NCBI RefSeq assembly: GCF_900104385.1 | Contig: NZ_FNJA01000005.1 | Coordinates: 369,881-433,880 of the forward strand | DNA: 64,000 bases | Direction of reading: 5' to 3' | Source of the DNA: Rhodoferax sp. OV413 | GTDB lineage: Bacteria; Pseudomonadota; Gammaproteobacteria; Burkholderiales; Burkholderiaceae_C | Shown: positions 26,807 through 35,581 of the stretch, piece by piece | How the letters are laid out: each line of letters begins with the position of its first letter | Position numbering within the stretch: the stretch's first letter is position 1 | Notes under the pieces: model-generated | What the model was told of the DNA's origin: nothing | Seen by the model: only the letters and a program-made list of their open reading frames with translations | Databases searched by the model: none | Program-made: the position numbers and the translations under genes

Positions 26807-28156
26807 TCAGCGAATCGACTCGCCCGCCAGGGCTTCCGGCGTGAAAGTGGTGTCCGGGTAACGCGGCATCACCTTGTATTGCTCGGCGGCATCGTTCAAG
26901 GCACTGTCGTAGTACCAGGCGCCCGACAGCAGGTCATAGAAGCCAAACTGCTGCGGCGAGGTGGTACCGGGCAGGTCCGGCATCACCACCGGGTTGGCAA
27001 AACCCATCTGCCAGAGCTGCCCGTTAGCGTCCCAGTGGTCAGCCAGGGTGGCGATCCAGGTGTCCTCGTCCAGATAGTAGCGGCGCTTAGGCGACAAATG
27101 GCGCTTGCCGGCGGCGACGCTCGCTTCCACCACCCATACGCGGTGCAGTTCCCAGCGCATGGCATTCGGGTTCAGGTGGTGCGGCAGCATGGCCTCGGCC
27201 TCGGACGCCGCCAGCAGCTTATTGCCGTTGTAGGGAATCAGCATCTCCTTCTTGCCGACGATCTTCCAGTCGAAGCGGTCCATGCGGCCGTCGAACACAT
27301 CGGTCTGGTCGAAGGTGGCCACGCCCGCGCTGTTCGGGGTCGGCGTGTCGCAGCAGGCATTAGGCACTTTGCGTACCCGGCGCTGGCCGGTGATGTAGAC
27401 CCAGACCTGGGTCTTGTCGCCATTGACGTTCTGCCGCCCGACGATGCCCTCGCCGGCACGCAGCGCCGGGCCGGTGGTGAGGATGCGGATCGACCAGTGG
27501 TTGCCGTCGAACTTCTCGGCGCTGCCGTCCTTGAAGTAATACGGCATCTGGAAATCGCCCGAGCCAACGCCGGTGACCACCTGCTTGCCGTCGGAGGTGC
27601 CTTGCACGCCCTTGACGACCACATGCCAGGCCTCGCCGCGCCAGCGCAGCACATGGTTCCACATAGCCTCGGCGCCGCTCTTCGGAATCGGGAACGGAAT
27701 GCCGCCATAGGCATTCACCGGTACCAGGTCCTTCAGCTCGGCCTTGGTGGCGTTCTTGGCGGTGTTGTCGTAGACCCACTGGGGCGCGGACGCAGTGCGG
27801 CGGGTCGGGTACACGTCAACGCGGAAGCTGTCCGGGTATTTCTTGAGCATGGCCTTGACGCCGTCCGTCAGCTTGTCGGCGTACTGTTCCATGTTCTTCG
27901 CCGTCACCTGGTACAGCGGCTTGTCGGCGGCAAACGGATCGGCACGCTTGCCGCCGTTCTTGAAGCCCGGAATCGGCGTGGTGTAGCCACCGGTCCAGGC
28001 CGGGATGCTGCCGTCCTTGTTGGCGGCTTTCTCGGCACCCAGCGGGGTCAATTCCGTTTTGAGTTTGGCTGCTTCGTCTGCGCTGACAGCGCTCCAGACT
28101 GCGGGGGTGGCGGCCAACAATAAGGCGGCCAAGGGCAACAGTTTCATTTTGAACAT
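26807..28156 (-). CDS. DUF1329 outer-envelope protein
   Basis: A 449-residue exported protein with signal peptide (LLPLAALLLAATPAVWSA), then a mature part typical of DUF1329: AAKLKTELTPLGAEKAANKD, IPAWTGGYTTPIPGFKNGGK and ADPFAADKPLYQVT. The family is LolB/LolA-like and probably binds a lipophilic ligand in the periplasm. Genes of this family are almost always beside DUF1302, as here. Function is therefore carriage of a hydrophobic compound between membranes; the ligand is unknown. Confidence 0.88.
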   Translation of the reverse strand: MFKMKLLPLAALLLAATPAVWSAVSADEAAKLKTELTPLGAEKAANKDGSIPAWTGGYTTPIPGFKNGGKRADPFAADKPLYQVTAKNMEQYADKLTDGVKAMLKKYPDSFRVDVYPTRRTASAPQWVYDNTAKNATKAELKDLVPVNAYGGIPFPIPKSGAEAMWNHVLRWRGEAWHVVVKGVQGTSDGKQVVTGVGSGDFQMPYYFKDGSAEKFDGNHWSIRILTTGPALRAGEGIVGRQNVNGDKTQVWVYITGQRRVRKVPNACCDTPTPNSAGVATFDQTDVFDGRMDRFDWKIVGKKEMLIPYNGNKLLAASEAEAMLPHHLNPNAMRWELHRVWVVEASVAAGKRHLSPKRRYYLDEDTWIATLADHWDANGQLWQMGFANPVVMPDLPGTTSPQQFGFYDLLSGAWYYDSALNDAAEQYKVMPRYPDTTFTPEALAGESIR

Positions 28157-28215
28157 GGTTTTATCTCTATGGGGATGGAGGATTGGCTCCGCAGGCCGAC
28201 CTGCCGAGCTCTGAA

Positions 28216-29910
28216 TCAGAAAGTGCGGCGCACATTGAGCGACAGGTAGTCGCGGTCACCCAAGGCCTGCTTGTACGAGCGATGGCCGTTTTCAATGAAT
28301 GCCCCGGCTGAACCGAAGTAATGCGTCAAATTGATACCAAAGCGCCAAACATCGAGGTAAGAGCCATTTAGACCAATGCTGAAGTCGCCGGTTTTCTTGC
28401 CCAGAAAGGCTCCGACCATCGAAGAATTGCCCGATATGCCATACCCCACACCGATCGGTACGCTGATATCCACGCCGGGGGTCACTTGGCGGTATTTCGG
28501 CTCAAACACAAAGCGAACGTTCGTCGCGTCTCGCGCGGCATTGGGATTCAAAGCCGAAGCATTTTTGGAGATCGATAAACGGCGATTCCAGGCCACCTCA
28601 CCCACGAAATCCGCTTCGCGGGCCAACCAGTTGGGCCCCAAACTGGCGATCCAACTGAGATTGGCATGGGCTGATTTACCCACCGCGTACAAGGGATTCG
28701 CGCTGTTGTCGGCACCGCTCAGATCTACCTGGGCATCACTGTCCATTGGCTGATTGGTGCGCAACGATGCCTCGCCCGCCAGGTTGACGCTGCCCATGGT
28801 GGTGCTGAAGCTGCCACCGACTGCGCGAATGCCCTGGTGGAACGCCCACTGGTAGGTACCAATTTGCATGCCACTGGCGCTGACAACGGTCGCCCCCGGT
28901 TTCAGGTACAGGCCCGAAGGACCGTGGTCGTTCCACTGCACGGCGTACAAACCGTAATCCACCTCACCACCATGGAAGCGCAGCTGCAAACCACCCTGCC
29001 CGCTTTTCTTGGCCTTCATGTCGGCCTCACGGTAAAAACTGACGTTGCCGACGCCGGGTGCATAGCTGACGATCAGCCGCTCGCCGCCAGTGCCGACTGA
29101 ATCCATGGCGGAGAAATAGCTGCCCGAGGCCGGCAGGCGGTCCCCCTGCCAGTCCAGCATGTAATACCCCCCCACCATCACATCGGGAGTGATTTGCACC
29201 TGACCCGACAACTGGTTGATCGGCATCATGAATTCTTTGAACTGTGCATTCGGCACGCTAGCGGCCTTGACAACGTCAATGGAAGCCTGCGCCGCAGCAA
29301 TGCCGTTGGCACCCAGCATCAAGCTCTCACCATACAGCAGCGTGTGCTTGCCCAAGCGCACCGAAGCTGGCTTGTCTCCGAGCTTAAATTTACCGAATAC
29401 AAACGCATCCAAAATCTCCGCATCGCCTCCATGCAACTGGCGCGTGGCTTGGGTGAACTCGTTGTAGGCGCTCGAAATAGGGTTAGCCGTCCCCGGAGAA
29501 TCATTTGCATTGCTGCGGTGGTAAACGCTGTCATACCAACCGGCCGCCGATACACGTACGCCCACGTTTTGGTACGTCACGTCCAGTTCGCTCAAAATAT
29601 CGAGTCGATTTGAAACCAACCCCCGTTTGAAATTGCGGCTGCCGTCGTCAGTATTGGGGAAGTAGCTACTGGAACTGGTGTTGTAGTTCGCACCGCCCAC
29701 AATCGACTGTGAGGACCCCGTCAAGCGAAAGCCACTGCTGTACTTAAACGTGTTGTCCCAGACCACTTTCAGGTCCGGATTCTCGGTCTGCAGCTCAAAA
29801 GCCTGGACCGACATACCGGCAAAACCAAGCAGTGCTGCTGCGGCCAGTGCCGCACGCGGCATGGGCCTATCAATGCGGACGGGGCCGCGACGGGGAATTT
29901 CAGAATTCAC
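28216..29910 (-). CDS. DUF1302 outer-membrane protein, first gene of the catabolic run
   Basis: A 564-residue outer-membrane barrel-type protein. A signal region (AALAAAALLGFAGMSVQA) is followed by FELQTENPDLKVVWDNTFKY, typical of DUF1302, and the C-terminus ends in Phe (LSLNVRRTF) as barrels do. I chose the GTG at 29910 because GAGGAGACAAACT precedes it, the same leader as two other genes in the run; an ATG at 29862 is the alternative. It is likely the entry channel for the pathway substrate. Confidence 0.86.
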   Translation of the reverse strand: MNSEIPRRGPVRIDRPMPRAALAAAALLGFAGMSVQAFELQTENPDLKVVWDNTFKYSSGFRLTGSSQSIVGGANYNTSSSSYFPNTDDGSRNFKRGLVSNRLDILSELDVTYQNVGVRVSAAGWYDSVYHRSNANDSPGTANPISSAYNEFTQATRQLHGGDAEILDAFVFGKFKLGDKPASVRLGKHTLLYGESLMLGANGIAAAQASIDVVKAASVPNAQFKEFMMPINQLSGQVQITPDVMVGGYYMLDWQGDRLPASGSYFSAMDSVGTGGERLIVSYAPGVGNVSFYREADMKAKKSGQGGLQLRFHGGEVDYGLYAVQWNDHGPSGLYLKPGATVVSASGMQIGTYQWAFHQGIRAVGGSFSTTMGSVNLAGEASLRTNQPMDSDAQVDLSGADNSANPLYAVGKSAHANLSWIASLGPNWLAREADFVGEVAWNRRLSISKNASALNPNAARDATNVRFVFEPKYRQVTPGVDISVPIGVGYGISGNSSMVGAFLGKKTGDFSIGLNGSYLDVWRFGINLTHYFGSAGAFIENGHRSYKQALGDRDYLSLNVRRTF

Positions 29911-30026
29911 AGTTTGTCTCCTCTTGGGCTTCGAAAAAGTGCGCTTCTTTGGCGCAGGACAACTATTCGGATAGGGCATCAAAGACCCTACACCGCAGTC
30001 ATTTTTTTGATCTGGCGCAATCGTAG

Positions 30027-30061
30027 ATTTCAGACACCATTCTGAAAATCAAATGTTTTCA
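30027..30061. promoter_or_regulatory. overlapping inverted repeats, candidate operator of the catabolic run
   Basis: TTTCAGA (30028-30034) pairs with TCTGAAA (30041-30047) across 6 bases. The right arm also begins a second palindrome, TGAAAA (30043-30048) with TTTTCA (30056-30061) across 7 bases. A direct repeat AAATCAAATG recurs at 30046 and 30078, 32 bp apart, about three helical turns. The site lies about 120-150 bp upstream of the DUF1302 start, a plausible place for LysR-type or other regulator binding. Confidence 0.5.
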
Positions 30062-30193
30062 CATGCATCTATTGATGAAATCAAATGATTAAACTGAACT
30101 GCATCGAACTCGAACCGAAGGGCTCGATGTTGTTGATTTCCATCCAGAAAAAGGGGGATGCGGACAAAAACTTGGACTATCAGGAGGTAGTCC

Positions 30194-30883
30194 ATGTATT
30201 CCTACGAAGACAGAATTCGAGCCGTCGAGCTCTACGTCAAGCTCGGCAAACGCGTCAGGCCAACCATCCGTCAGCTGGGTTACCCCACCAAGAATTCCCT
30301 AAAGGGCTGGTACCGCGAGTACCAGCAGCGGCTCGACTTGCGGGTGGGCTATGCAGGCCGGGAGCACAAGTTTTCGCAGGCGCAGAAGGAGGCGGCTGTC
30401 GAGCACTACCTCACCCACGATCGATGCATTGCTGCCACTATGAGGACCCTGGGCTACCCCTGTCGTGGGACGTTGACCGCATGGGTTCGTGAGGCCATTC
30501 CTGAGGCCAGAAGAGCCGTTGTGGGCAGTGTTGGTCAGCGAAGCTACCTCAAAACGTTAAAGCAAGCGGGCGTCGTGGAGCTTTGCACCCGGCAAGAGAG
30601 CGCGCAGGCTGTGGCCAAAAAATTAGGTGTGTGCCGGCCAACGTTGTACAACTGGAAGAACCAACTTCTGGGACGTGAAGCACCCGCATCCATGAAACAC
30701 ACCAGTCACTCACCGCCAGCGCCACAGCGGGCTGAGCTTGAGCGCCAGCTTGAATCGCTGCAGCGCGACATCCGGCAACTACCGCTCGAGCGGGACCTCT
30801 TGAACAAGGCCAATGAACTGTTAAAAAAAGGCCTGGGCGTCGATCTGCAACTCCTGACCAACCGGGGGAGAAGACACTGCTGA
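30194..30883 (+). CDS. IS3-family transposase OrfA
   Basis: A 229-residue protein with two helix-turn-helix segments: MYSYEDRIRAVELYVKLGK...IRQLGYP near the start, and a later one at ESAQAVAKKLGVCRPTLYNW. A leucine-zipper-like helix (LERQLESLQRDIRQLPLERD) precedes the C-terminus. OrfA binds the inverted repeats. GGAGG is 8 bases before the ATG. Translation of the full transposase requires a -1 shift at 30823-30830. Confidence 0.85.
   Translation: MYSYEDRIRAVELYVKLGKRVRPTIRQLGYPTKNSLKGWYREYQQRLDLRVGYAGREHKFSQAQKEAAVEHYLTHDRCIAATMRTLGYPCRGTLTAWVREAIPEARRAVVGSVGQRSYLKTLKQAGVVELCTRQESAQAVAKKLGVCRPTLYNWKNQLLGREAPASMKHTSHSPPAPQRAELERQLESLQRDIRQLPLERDLLNKANELLKKGLGVDLQLLTNRGRRHC
30823..30830 (+). 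promoter_or_regulatory. programmed -1 frameshift site A7G
   Basis: Seven A residues and a G near the 3' end of orfA match the slippery motif used by IS3/IS150 elements. A -1 shift here leads into an uninterrupted frame (RPGRRSATPDQPGEKTLLID) that continues into OrfB, so an OrfAB fusion would be produced in an intact copy. Confidence 0.7.
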
Positions 30884-31741
30884 TTGACGCCCTCAGAGAG
30901 CACTATGGCCTGCCAGAGCTCCTTGCCCAGTTGGGTCTTGCGTGTAGCTCGTACTCCTACCATCGGGTGCGCACCACGGTGGGGGACAAGTACCTCTCGG
31001 TGCGGCAAGCCATTACCGACATCTTCGAGTGGAACCATCGTTGCTACGGCTACCGCAGGCTGCAGGTTGCAGGCGTCTCTGACCAGGTAGCACGCCCCAT
31101 TTCCGAGAAGGTGGTGCAGAGATTGATGAAGCAGGAAAGCCTGGCTGTAGCACAGCCCAAGCGGCGCAGGTACGCGTCCTACCTCGATGAGATCAGTCCA
31201 GCGCCTGCGAACATCATCAACCGCGACTTCCAGGCCGCGGCGCCCAATGAGAAGTGGCTCACGGACATCACGGAGTTCCAGATCCCTGCGGGCAAGGTGT
31301 ACATGTCACCCATCATCGATTGCTTCGATGGAATGGTGGTGAGCTGGACCGTTGGAACCAGCCCAGACGCAGAACTCGTCAACACGATGTTGGATGCTGC
31401 CATCGAGACGGTGGCAGAAACCACCGATCGGCATGTTGTTCACTCCGATCGTGGCGACCACTACTGCTGGCCAGGCTGGCTATCAAGAATGAGCGACGCA
31501 AGCCTCATTCGCTCCATGTCTTGCAAGGCCTGCTCGCCCTATAGCGCGAGCCTGCGAAGGCTTCTTCGGTCGGCTGAAGACCGAACTGTTCTATCCTCGG
31601 GACTGGAAGAGCACCACCGTTGAACAATTCATTGAGGTGGTAGATTCCTACATCCGCTGGTACAACGAGAAGCGGATCAAGATCTCTCTAGGCTCTCTCA
31701 GCCCCATCGAATTCCGGGTGAGCCTCGGGCTAGCGGCATAA
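30831..31741 (+). pseudogene. IS3-family transposase OrfB, frameshifted
   Basis: The DDE integrase core is recognisable: WLTDITEF carries the first Asp and VHSDRGDHY the second. After CSP (near 31541) the frame runs off into unrelated residues. A +1 change restores CEGFFGRLKTELFYPRDWKS with the catalytic Glu, then WYNEKRIK and the stop at 31741. The extra base (or two missing bases) near 31535-31553 inactivates the transposase unless it is a sequencing error. Confidence 0.8.
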
Positions 31742-31826
31742 AACCAGTCCAAGTTTTTATCCGCCCCCCCATAGTCGCCTGTGAGTTCTGAAGATGACAG
31801 ATATACGAAAGTGCTGCGAACGTAGT

Positions 31827-33365
31827 TCAAGCCTTGCCCAGCACAACTGGCTCCCGTACCACCGGCCTCTCACGTAGAAACACAAAAACCACCACCGCCG
31901 TCAGCACCGTCACCCCCGCCAGCCCATACAGCAGATAGTTGAAAGCCATGCCATAGACCTGCAACACCATCTCGGTACTCAGGCCGGGTAGCAAGGCCTG
32001 CGCCTGCGCCAGGCCGCCGGTGGCCAGGCTTTGGGCGGCTTGCGAGACTGCGCTGTCGGCCACGCCGGGAGCCGCAATCGCCAAGCCATGGCCGACCAGG
32101 GTCGCCAGCACCGCGCCGACGACCGCCAAGGCCAAGCCCTCACCAGCGACGCGCACCGTGCCGAAGATGCCGGTGGCCATACCGGCGCGTTCGCGCGGCA
32201 CGACGCTGACCGCCAAACCATCCATCAGCCCCCAGGGCAGGCTGATGCCGCTGCCAATCAGCAGCAAAGGCAGGGCCAGCGCTGCCGCTGGTGTGCCCGG
32301 TGCGCACTGGCCCAGCCACAGCAGGCCGGCCGCACACACCAGCAGCCCGCTGCCGCACAAGGCCGCCGCCGAGAACCAGCGCGTCAGATACGCCGCCAGC
32401 AGCGGCAGCACCAGCAGCGGTGCCGACAAGGCCAGCAGCGCCTGCCCGGCTTCGGCCGCGCCATAGCCTTCCACGCCCACCAGCCGCAGCGGCAGCAACA
32501 CCAACAACACCACGTAGGCATAGGCCGGCGCGGCGGCCAGGCACTGCACGCCGACAAAGCGCGGATAACAGAACAGGCTCAGGTCCAGCATAGGCCGCAC
32601 CACCCGCCGCTCGGTGGCAACAAAGGCCGCCAGCAGCAGCGCCGACGCAGCAAATACCGCGAGGCTCCAGGCACTGCCCCAGCCCCACACCGGCGCCTGC
32701 AGCACCGCAAAAGTGAACAGCGCCAGCGCCCCAGTGAAAGTCGCGGCACCCGGCACATCCAGCCCGGAGGCCTGCGGGTCGCGCGACTCTCGCATGCACA
32801 GCGCACCGATGCCGGCGGCCAGCCCACCCACGGCCGCCAACAGCAGGCCGAAGCTGCGCCAGCCTTGGGCTTCAATCAGCCGCCCGACCAGCAACGGGCC
32901 GAACGCCAGGCCCACGCCGAAGGTGGTGCCCAGCAGGCTGAAGGCGCGGGTGCGGGCGGCGCCGTCAAACGCTTGCGCCAGCGCTGCCGAGCCGCCAGCA
33001 AATGCGGCTGCGCCACCCAGGCCTTGCAACAGGCGCAGCAGATCCAGCCAGACGATGCTGGGCGCAGCGCCCCAGGCCAGCGAGGCCAGCACGAACAGCG
33101 CCAACCCGCCGAGGAACACCTTCTTGCGCCCATGCGCGTCGCCCAACGCGCCGCAGGCCATCAGGCAGGCGCCGAAGGCCAGCATGAAGGCATTCGTCAC
33201 CCAGTTCAGCTGCACCGGGCTGCCGCCCAGCGACTGGTGGATGGCCGACAAGGCCAAGGCCGGCCCGGTGAAGGCTAGCGGCATGGCCAAGGCTGCCAGA
33301 CAAACGCTGACCAGCAGCGCAATGCGCTGGCGCCGGGATGAATACAGAACAGAAGCAGAAGCCAT
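31827..33365 (-). CDS. MFS transporter (DHA2, EmrB/QacA type)
   Basis: A 512-residue carrier with about 14 helices, the DHA2 drug:H+ antiporter plan. The motif between helices 2 and 3 is GALGDAHGRKKVFLGGLALF and a proline-containing helix 5 region is at TTFGVGLAFGPLLVGRLIE. It is divergent from a LysR gene with 96 bp between the start codons, so that regulator probably controls it. Likely efflux of a toxic or signalling molecule; substrate unknown. Confidence 0.87.
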   Translation of the reverse strand: MASASVLYSSRRQRIALLVSVCLAALAMPLAFTGPALALSAIHQSLGGSPVQLNWVTNAFMLAFGACLMACGALGDAHGRKKVFLGGLALFVLASLAWGAAPSIVWLDLLRLLQGLGGAAAFAGGSAALAQAFDGAARTRAFSLLGTTFGVGLAFGPLLVGRLIEAQGWRSFGLLLAAVGGLAAGIGALCMRESRDPQASGLDVPGAATFTGALALFTFAVLQAPVWGWGSAWSLAVFAASALLLAAFVATERRVVRPMLDLSLFCYPRFVGVQCLAAAPAYAYVVLLVLLPLRLVGVEGYGAAEAGQALLALSAPLLVLPLLAAYLTRWFSAAALCGSGLLVCAAGLLWLGQCAPGTPAAALALPLLLIGSGISLPWGLMDGLAVSVVPRERAGMATGIFGTVRVAGEGLALAVVGAVLATLVGHGLAIAAPGVADSAVSQAAQSLATGGLAQAQALLPGLSTEMVLQVYGMAFNYLLYGLAGVTVLTAVVVFVFLRERPVVREPVVLGKA

Positions 33366-33461
33366 GGTGGTCCATTGGAATAATCAGATGGCCATCGTAT
33401 TGGCGCTGCAATCATTGACAAAGTGGCCTAAGCTCTACTCTTTACGGACTGAAAGTTGTGA

Positions 33462-34364
33462 ATGGCCGAAGATAGCTTCGACAATCTGGTGGGGCTTACC
33501 TCGTTTGTGCGCGCGGCCGACGCGTGCAGCTTTGTCGCCGCGGGGCGGCTGCTGGGCATCTCCGCCTCGGCCGTGGGCAAGAACGTGGCCAAGCTGGAGA
33601 CGCAACTGGGCGTGCGCCTATTCCATCGCAGCACCCGCCACATCCGACTCACGGCCGAGGGCGAAATCTTCTGCGAACGGGCGCGCCGCATCCTGGACGA
33701 CCTGGCCGACGCACGGGCGATGATGCAGCAGTCGGCCCAGGCGCCGCAGGGCCGCTTGCGGGTCAGCCTGCCGGTGATCGGCTACCGTTTTTTGCTACCG
33801 CATCTGCCCGAATTCAGCCAACGCTACCCGGCCATCGAGCTGGACCTGGACTTCAACGACCACTTGGTCGATGTGATTGAAGACGGCTTGGATGTCGCCA
33901 TCCGCAGCGGCGAGCTGGCCGACTCCGGGCTGCTGGCGCGCCGGCTTGGGCCGTTTAGGTTGATGCTGCTGGCCGCACCGGCCTATCTGGCGCAGCACGG
34001 TATGCCAGCCACCCCCAACGATCTGGCCGACCATGCCTGCCTGCGCTTTCGTTTCCCCAGCAGTGGCAAGCTGCAGGAATGGGTGTTACGCGAAGACGAA
34101 GTGTTGACGGCGCCCAGTACGCTGGTCTGCAACAACATGGAGGCCATGCGCGAGGCCTGCATCGCCGGCTTGGGCGTCGCCTATATGCCCGACTTTCTGG
34201 TCCGCGACGCGCTGAGCAGTGGCGCACTCAGCCCGGTGCTCGCGCAATACGGCGACCTGGGAGGCCAGTTCTGGATGCTGTGGCCCGCCAGCCGCCAGCT
34301 CTCGCCCAAGCTGCGGGCGTTTGTGGACTTCATGGCGCCGCGTTTGCTGGCTGCGACGGAGTAA
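33462..34364 (+). CDS. LysR-family regulator of the divergent MFS gene
   Basis: A 300-residue regulator. The N-terminal helix-turn-helix is at LTSFVRAADACSFVAAGRLL and ISASAVGKNVAKLETQLGVR, followed by LFHRSTRHIRLTAEG. The effector domain runs from about residue 90 (GRLRVSLPVIGYRFLLPHLP) to the end. Style fits the large CrgA/AaeR-like group that often controls an adjacent exporter. It shares a 96-bp divergent promoter region with the DHA2 transporter. Confidence 0.88.
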   Translation: MAEDSFDNLVGLTSFVRAADACSFVAAGRLLGISASAVGKNVAKLETQLGVRLFHRSTRHIRLTAEGEIFCERARRILDDLADARAMMQQSAQAPQGRLRVSLPVIGYRFLLPHLPEFSQRYPAIELDLDFNDHLVDVIEDGLDVAIRSGELADSGLLARRLGPFRLMLLAAPAYLAQHGMPATPNDLADHACLRFRFPSSGKLQEWVLREDEVLTAPSTLVCNNMEAMREACIAGLGVAYMPDFLVRDALSSGALSPVLAQYGDLGGQFWMLWPASRQLSPKLRAFVDFMAPRLLAATE

Positions 34365-34482
34365 CCATCCACGGCGCCCCCAGGGGTCTCTCTATTCGTT
34401 GACCAGCCATTTGACGCACGGAAGCTACTAACTGAACTACGCGAGAGCACTGGTCTAAGCGTTGACCAAAACGGTTCAGAAA

Positions 34483-34839
34483 TCAACTCCCGCGAATACT
34501 TATGGATATCGAAGGTGCGAAATGCATCTCGTTCTCGAAGATTGCATCGTTACCGTAAATCACAACTTCGATACCGACATGACTTCGTCCACGTAGGGAA
34601 ACGACTATCGAAGTGGTTCCAGGGGCTTGGCCCCTTTCTGTCGCAACCACGTTATCGAAGGTAGACGGTGACGAAAACTGGTTAGGTTTCGGAAATGCTT
34701 CGTTACCGAAAATCGCCCGTGCATTCCACCGATTTTCCGATACCGACGGCGACATCGCTTGCGTAAGCTGCATCGAAATCGAAGTATTCTTCGTGGACGA
34801 AGATTGCGGTGTCGATGCGGCACTCACGTTTGCATCCAC
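34483..34839 (-). CDS. doubtful ORF with an internal repeat
   Basis: A 118-residue frame with no recognised family. A related segment appears twice: NARAIFGNEAFPKPNQF and NDAIFENEMHF. The remainder is Ser/Thr-rich and beta-like. The opposite strand also has a 107-residue frame over part of the region, and neither has a convincing ribosome site. The wider stretch 34365-35102, between the LysR gene and the H-NS gene, holds no other feature I can support; 34840-35102 looks empty. Confidence 0.3.
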   Translation of the reverse strand: MDANVSAASTPQSSSTKNTSISMQLTQAMSPSVSENRWNARAIFGNEAFPKPNQFSSPSTFDNVVATERGQAPGTTSIVVSLRGRSHVGIEVVIYGNDAIFENEMHFAPSISISIRGS

Positions 34840-35102
34840 TACGGCGACTGTTATTCCCCTCCTTCCGGGACTCGCCAGCAGTCTGCTCTACGGCGGCGCA
34901 GTTGCTTCGCTCACGATGTGCTGCGGGTGGCATTAGTCACTGCCCTGCGCCCGCTTCACATGTTGGGGGGATAATGGCCCTGAAACAGACTCAAGCCCAT
35001 GTTCGCGGATACAAGCGGACTAGATATGTATGCACGCTCTCGGCTGACAAGAGGTCGTCCTCGAAAGCCTTGAGCGTATCGTCAAGCCAGACGGTTATGG
35101 TT

Positions 35103-35465
35103 TTACGGTTTCACCAGCAGATCATCAGGGGTCTTGCCGCTCTCCAACGCTGCTTTGAACCAGCGTGGCCGCATGCCGTGCCCAGTCCAAGCATTGCCAG
35201 CCTCGTCCCGATACTTGATGACGCCCTTCGACTTCGCTTTCTTGCCGGCGGCTGCGCGGACGGGAGTGCCGGTAGTGGCCTTACCCTTGCGTTTGCTGAC
35301 CGCCCGCGGAACATTCCCGAAGAGGTCCTCTACGGTGAGTCCATAGAAATCAATGGCGACCTTGATCCGCTCGATAACGCCTCCGACTTCCTTCTCCCGG
35401 ATGGATGCGGCTTCTTTTTGCAGCTTGTCGATTTGCTTTTGGATACTGAGCAGAGTCTTTGTCAT
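35103..35465 (-). CDS. H-NS family nucleoid protein
   Basis: A 120-residue protein. Residues 1-45 are the coiled-coil dimerisation part (LLSIQKQIDKLQKEAASIRE). A basic linker rich in Lys/Arg/Ala follows (SKRKGKATTGTPVRAAAGKK). The C-terminal DNA-binding domain has the family signature AWTGHGMRPRWFKAAL. Such proteins silence AT-rich and horizontally acquired DNA. The ATG at 35465 (MTKTLLSI) with AGGA upstream is used; the longer frame would run through the hairpin at 35501. Confidence 0.9.
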   Translation of the reverse strand: MTKTLLSIQKQIDKLQKEAASIREKEVGGVIERIKVAIDFYGLTVEDLFGNVPRAVSKRKGKATTGTPVRAAAGKKAKSKGVIKYRDEAGNAWTGHGMRPRWFKAALESGKTPDDLLVKP

Positions 35466-35500
35466 AGATATTCCTGAAGGAGAATGTTGAAGCATAAGAG

Positions 35501-35523
35501 AAAGGACGCACATGGCGTCCTTT
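35501..35523 (-). terminator. strong hairpin between the HU-like and H-NS genes
   Basis: A perfect 9-bp stem, AAAGGACGC and GCGTCCTTT with a 5-base loop, lies after the HU-like gene and before the H-NS gene. Read on the minus strand it ends in TTT, followed by CTCTTATGC. It probably terminates the HU-like transcript; it could also be part of the H-NS leader. Confidence 0.55.
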
Positions 35524-35581
35524 GCTCGGGTCAAATTTCCTGTTCCTTATAGCGCTAGCCTACGAAGCAGGGGCAACTGGT

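Larger units (their letters stand above)
30153..31771 (+). mobile_element. IS3-family insertion sequence (probably IS150 group)
   Basis: Near-identical terminal inverted repeats frame the element: CGGACAAAAACTTGGACT on the left and the complement of CGGATAAAAACTTGGACT on the right, each preceded by a run of G. Inside are orfA, an A7G slippery site and orfB with the integrase-type core. No clear target-site duplication was identified. It inserted about 240 bp upstream of the first catabolic gene, so it could have changed that promoter region. The orfB reading frame is broken, so it is probably immobile. Confidence 0.85.

Noticed and set aside
23838..28123. Long plus-strand frames (746 and 601 residues) opposite the RND, YCF48 and DUF1329 genes
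   Set aside because: Both are low-complexity shadows of well-supported minus-strand genes with signal peptides and domain motifs.
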